From Alphaproteobacteria bacterium (GTDB taxonomy: Bacteria; Pseudomonadota; Alphaproteobacteria; ATCC43930; CGMCC-115725): 7,348 nt of DNA. Shown piece after piece: positions 5,782-7,348 of the stretch. Positions within the stretch are counted from its first letter, which is position 1. Every line of letters begins with the position of its first letter. Location: positions 1 to 7,348 of the forward strand of contig JASHUW010000523.1 in NCBI GenBank assembly GCA_030039815.1, written 5' to 3'. The notes below the pieces were generated by a model that was given only the letters and a program-made list of their open reading frames with translations, searched no databases and was not told the DNA's origin. A program made the translations under genes and the position numbers.

Positions 5782-6919
5782 CGCCCGAAGGCCCGGCGAG
5801 GCGCGAGCAGGCCCAGGCGGCCATTTCCCTGACAACGGGTGAGGCATCATCGAGGCGTTCGTGCGCCGTCGCGAGCAGGCTCGATTCGCCACTGTTGCCG
5901 ATCGCGATCAGCACGTTGCGCACGAAACGGTCGCGGCCGATTCGCTTGATCGCGGTGCCGGCGAACATTCGCCGGAACGCCGTTTCGTCGAGGCCAGCAA
6001 GCTCGGCCAGGCGCGGCGCGTCCAATTCGGCGCGCGGCAGGAAATCCGGCTCCGCGGTCGCTCGCGCGTATTTGTTCCACGGGCAGACCGCTAGGCAGTC
6101 GTCGCAGCCGTAGATGCGATTGCCGATCAGCGGCCGCAGCTCGGGGTCGATCACCCCCTTGTGCTCGATGGTCAGGTAGGAGATGCAACGCCGCGCGTCG
6201 AGCCGATAGGGCGCCGGGAACGCGTTGGTCGGGCAGGCATCGAGGCAATTGCGGCAGGTGCCGCAATGGTCGCCCTCCGGCGCGTCGGCCTCAAGCCCGA
6301 GGCTCAGATAGATTTCGCCGAGGAACAGCCACGAGCCGAACTCGCGCGACACCAGATTGGTGTGCTTGCCCTGCCAGCCGATCCCGGCCTGCTGCGCCAG
6401 CGGCTTTTCCATGACCGGCGCGGTGTCGACGAACACTTTCAGCTCGCCCGGCCATCTTTCGGCGATCCAACGCGCCAGCGCCTTCAGCCGCTTCTTAACC
6501 GTGTCGTGATAGTCGCGGCCGCGCGCATAAATCGAGATGTTTCCCGCGTTAGGCCCAACGTCCGCGACCTCGCAGCCGTAATTCATCCCAAGCACGATGA
6601 CGCTGCGCGCCTCGGCCCACAATTCTCGCGGGTCGCCGCGTTGCTCCGCGCGCGCCGCGAGCCATCCCATCTCGCCGTGATAGCCGCGCGCGAGGAACTC
6701 GGCGAGGTCGGCGCGCGCGCCATCGGCGAGCCGCGCTTCGGCAAAGCCGACCGCGTCGAAGCCGCGCGCCAACGCCTCGGTTCTGATCGCCTCCCGAATA
6801 TCCGCCGAAGCAACCTTTGTTTCGTCGTTCCCGCGGAGGCGGGAACTCAGGGCAACCATTCCCTCGCTCGCCCCTAGGCCCTCACTTTCGCGGGGGCGAC
6901 GAAAGGAAAGGCGGGCCAT
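5765..6919 (-). CDS. queG: Epoxyqueuosine reductase QueG with repeat-derived N-terminal extension
   Basis: QueG reduces epoxyqueuosine to queuosine in tRNA, the last step of the pathway, using cobalamin and two 4Fe-4S clusters. In the 384-residue frame the conserved protein begins at about residue 40 (ADIREAIRTEALARGFDAVGFAEA). Key features are FVDTAPVMEKPLAQQAGIGW (163-182, with D165 the likely catalytic acid), the ferredoxin-like cysteines C219-x2-C222-x2-C225-x3-C229-P, and the second set C245 and C272-x2-C275-x3-C279-P. A C-terminal HEAT-like tail includes RFVRNVLIAIGNSGE (331-345). ATG at 6919 follows the queF stop directly (TAAATG), suggesting translational coupling. Residues about 6-33 are encoded by an 85-bp palindromic repeat (SSRLRGNDE is typical of such repeats). 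The alternative ATG at 6859 lies inside the repeat. No ATG, GTG or TTG remains in frame between the repeat and the conserved core, so the repeat or its upstream flank must supply initiation. The 3' end overlaps minE. Confidence 0.95.
   Translation of the reverse strand: MARLSFRRPRESEGLGASEGMVALSSRLRGNDETKVASADIREAIRTEALARGFDAVGFAEARLADGARADLAEFLARGYHGEMGWLAARAEQRGDPRELWAEARSVIVLGMNYGCEVADVGPNAGNISIYARGRDYHDTVKKRLKALARWIAERWPGELKVFVDTAPVMEKPLAQQAGIGWQGKHTNLVSREFGSWLFLGEIYLSLGLEADAPEGDHCGTCRNCLDACPTNAFPAPYRLDARRCISYLTIEHKGVIDPELRPLIGNRIYGCDDCLAVCPWNKYARATAEPDFLPRAELDAPRLAELAGLDETAFRRMFAGTAIKRIGRDRFVRNVLIAIGNSGESSLLATAHERLDDASPVVREMAAWACSRLAGPSGVTPRG
6820..6904. repeat. 85-bp interspersed palindromic element (REP/MITE-like) within the queG frame
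   Basis: The element has perfect 8-bp terminal inverted repeats: TTTCGTCG at 6820-6827 and CGACGAAA at 6897-6904. Just inside the left end is a hairpin, TTCCCGC-GGAG-GCGGGAA (6828-6845, 7-bp stem). The right end carries a decayed counterpart, CCCCGC-GAAA-GTGAGG on the minus strand, with one mismatch and one wobble. Further in, CTCAGGGC and GCCCTC continue the overall palindrome. Known bacterial repeats of the form 'CGTCATTCCCGCGAAAGCGGGAATCCAG' have this design, and spurious proteins from them contain 'SRLRGND' and 'VPAEAGTQ'; both peptides are readable here, on the minus and plus strands respectively. Weak outer pairing CCTTT..AAAGG flanks it. I see no clear target-site duplication. It encodes nothing itself, so mobilisation would depend on a transposase elsewhere. 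Confidence 0.8.
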
Positions 6920-7348
6920 TTATCCCCGCCCGCGATAGGGCGCGACGCCGGCATCGGGCAGATAAAGCCCGTCCGGCGGCTCACCGGTCTGGTAGAACAC
7001 GTCGATCGGCATGCCCCCGCGCGGATACCAGTAGCCGCCGATCCGCAGCCACTTGGGCGCCATCGCTTCGATCAGCCGGCTGGCGATGGTGAGCGTACAG
7101 TCCTCGTGGAACGCGCCGTGATTACGAAACGAACCGAAAAACAATTTCAACGACTTGCTTTCCACGAGCAAATCCTGCGGCACGTAATCGACGACAATGT
7201 GGGCGAAATCGGGCTGGCCGGTCAGCGGACAGAGCGTGGTGAATTCCGGGCAGGTGAACCGCACCGCATAGAGCACGCCGGGATGCGGGTTCGGCACGCA
7301 TTCGAGCGTCGCCTTGTCGGGCGAGGCGGGCAGCCGGGTCCGCCGCCC
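6920..7348 (-). CDS. queF: NADPH-dependent 7-cyano-7-deazaguanine reductase QueF, partial (N-terminus outside window)
   Basis: QueF reduces the nitrile of preQ0 to the aminomethyl of preQ1 with two NADPH, giving the base that is exchanged into tRNA in queuosine synthesis. The frame is open from the window edge: 142 residues are visible, and the true start lies beyond 7348. The first visible residues are GRRTRLPASPDKATLECVPN, so only a short N-terminus is missing; the internal GTG at 7297 is not the start. Visible motifs are the catalytic cysteine in EFTTLCPLTGQPDF (C40 of the visible part, forming the thioimide), the NADPH-binding QueF motif ESKSLKLFFGSFRNHGAFHED (starting at E63), and WLRIGGYWYPRGG. 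The size fits the short, single-domain class like B. subtilis QueF rather than the long E. coli type. Stop TAA (6922-6920) directly abuts the queG ATG, so the two pathway genes are coupled. Confidence 0.95.
   Translation of the reverse strand, partial: GRRTRLPASPDKATLECVPNPHPGVLYAVRFTCPEFTTLCPLTGQPDFAHIVVDYVPQDLLVESKSLKLFFGSFRNHGAFHEDCTLTIASRLIEAMAPKWLRIGGYWYPRGGMPIDVFYQTGEPPDGLYLPDAGVAPYRGRG

Noticed and set aside
4465..5892. A 475-codon open frame on the minus strand opposite minC, minD and minE
   Set aside because: It lies antisense to three genes with clear family motifs and has the repetitive D/R/V/A-rich composition typical of GC-rich shadow frames. No family features are visible.
6161..6877. 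A 238-codon plus-strand frame opposite queG ending in a peptide with VVPAEAGTQ
   Set aside because: It is antisense to QueG motifs. The C-terminal peptide is only the repeat read on the other strand, which supports the repeat rather than a gene.
6812..6911. Target-site duplication flanking the 85-bp repeat
   Set aside because: The flanks (AACCTTTG and GGAAAGGC) are not direct repeats; they are weakly inverted, so no duplication can be claimed.
7295..7297. GTG at 7297 as the start of queF
   Set aside because: The frame stays open to the window edge and the upstream residues (LPASPDKATLEC) fit the QueF N-terminal region, so the true start is outside the window.

Overview
The window is GC-rich chromosomal DNA, very probably from an alphaproteobacterium. 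The evidence is the styles of TatA, MinC, MinD, MinE, QueF and QueG, the CoxE-like/MoxR gene pair, and an interspersed palindromic element of the 'GTTCCCGC..GCGGGAA' kind. The genus cannot be told from the sequence alone. Gene density is high and composition looks even. I see no insertion sequence, prophage, CRISPR array, tRNA or rRNA.

Layout. (1) Positions 1-2637, minus strand, transcribed right to left: tatA (Tat translocase pore subunit), a MoxR-type AAA+ ATPase, a small protein of unknown function, and a CoxE-like von Willebrand factor A (VWA) protein whose C-terminus lies beyond position 1. The last three are tightly packed (moxR stop within a few bases of the next start, then 10 nt) and look like one translationally coupled unit. 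MoxR and VWA proteins usually act together as a chaperone-like pair that matures or remodels a client. (2) Positions 2638-2768: a 131-nt divergent intergenic region. (3) Positions 2769-5781, plus strand: a cytoplasmic-looking serine beta-lactamase-like hydrolase, then minC, minD and minE. MinD is the membrane-cycling ATPase, MinC the FtsZ inhibitor it carries, and MinE the factor that drives MinD off the membrane; together they place the division septum. The hydrolase is only 11 nt before minC and may be co-transcribed. (4) Positions 5765-7348, minus strand: queF (5' end beyond the window) followed at once by queG. These are two steps of queuosine tRNA modification: preQ0 to preQ1, and epoxyqueuosine to queuosine.

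Most of this is ordinary core genome. The most unusual feature is at the queF/queG junction. An 85-bp palindromic repeat (6820-6904) lies inside the queG reading frame, so both plausible queG start codons are supplied by or lie before the repeat, and about 30 N-terminal residues appear to be repeat-encoded. The second most interesting item is the unknown 120-residue protein built into the moxR-VWA unit. I found no convincing sign of a wholly new multi-gene system.
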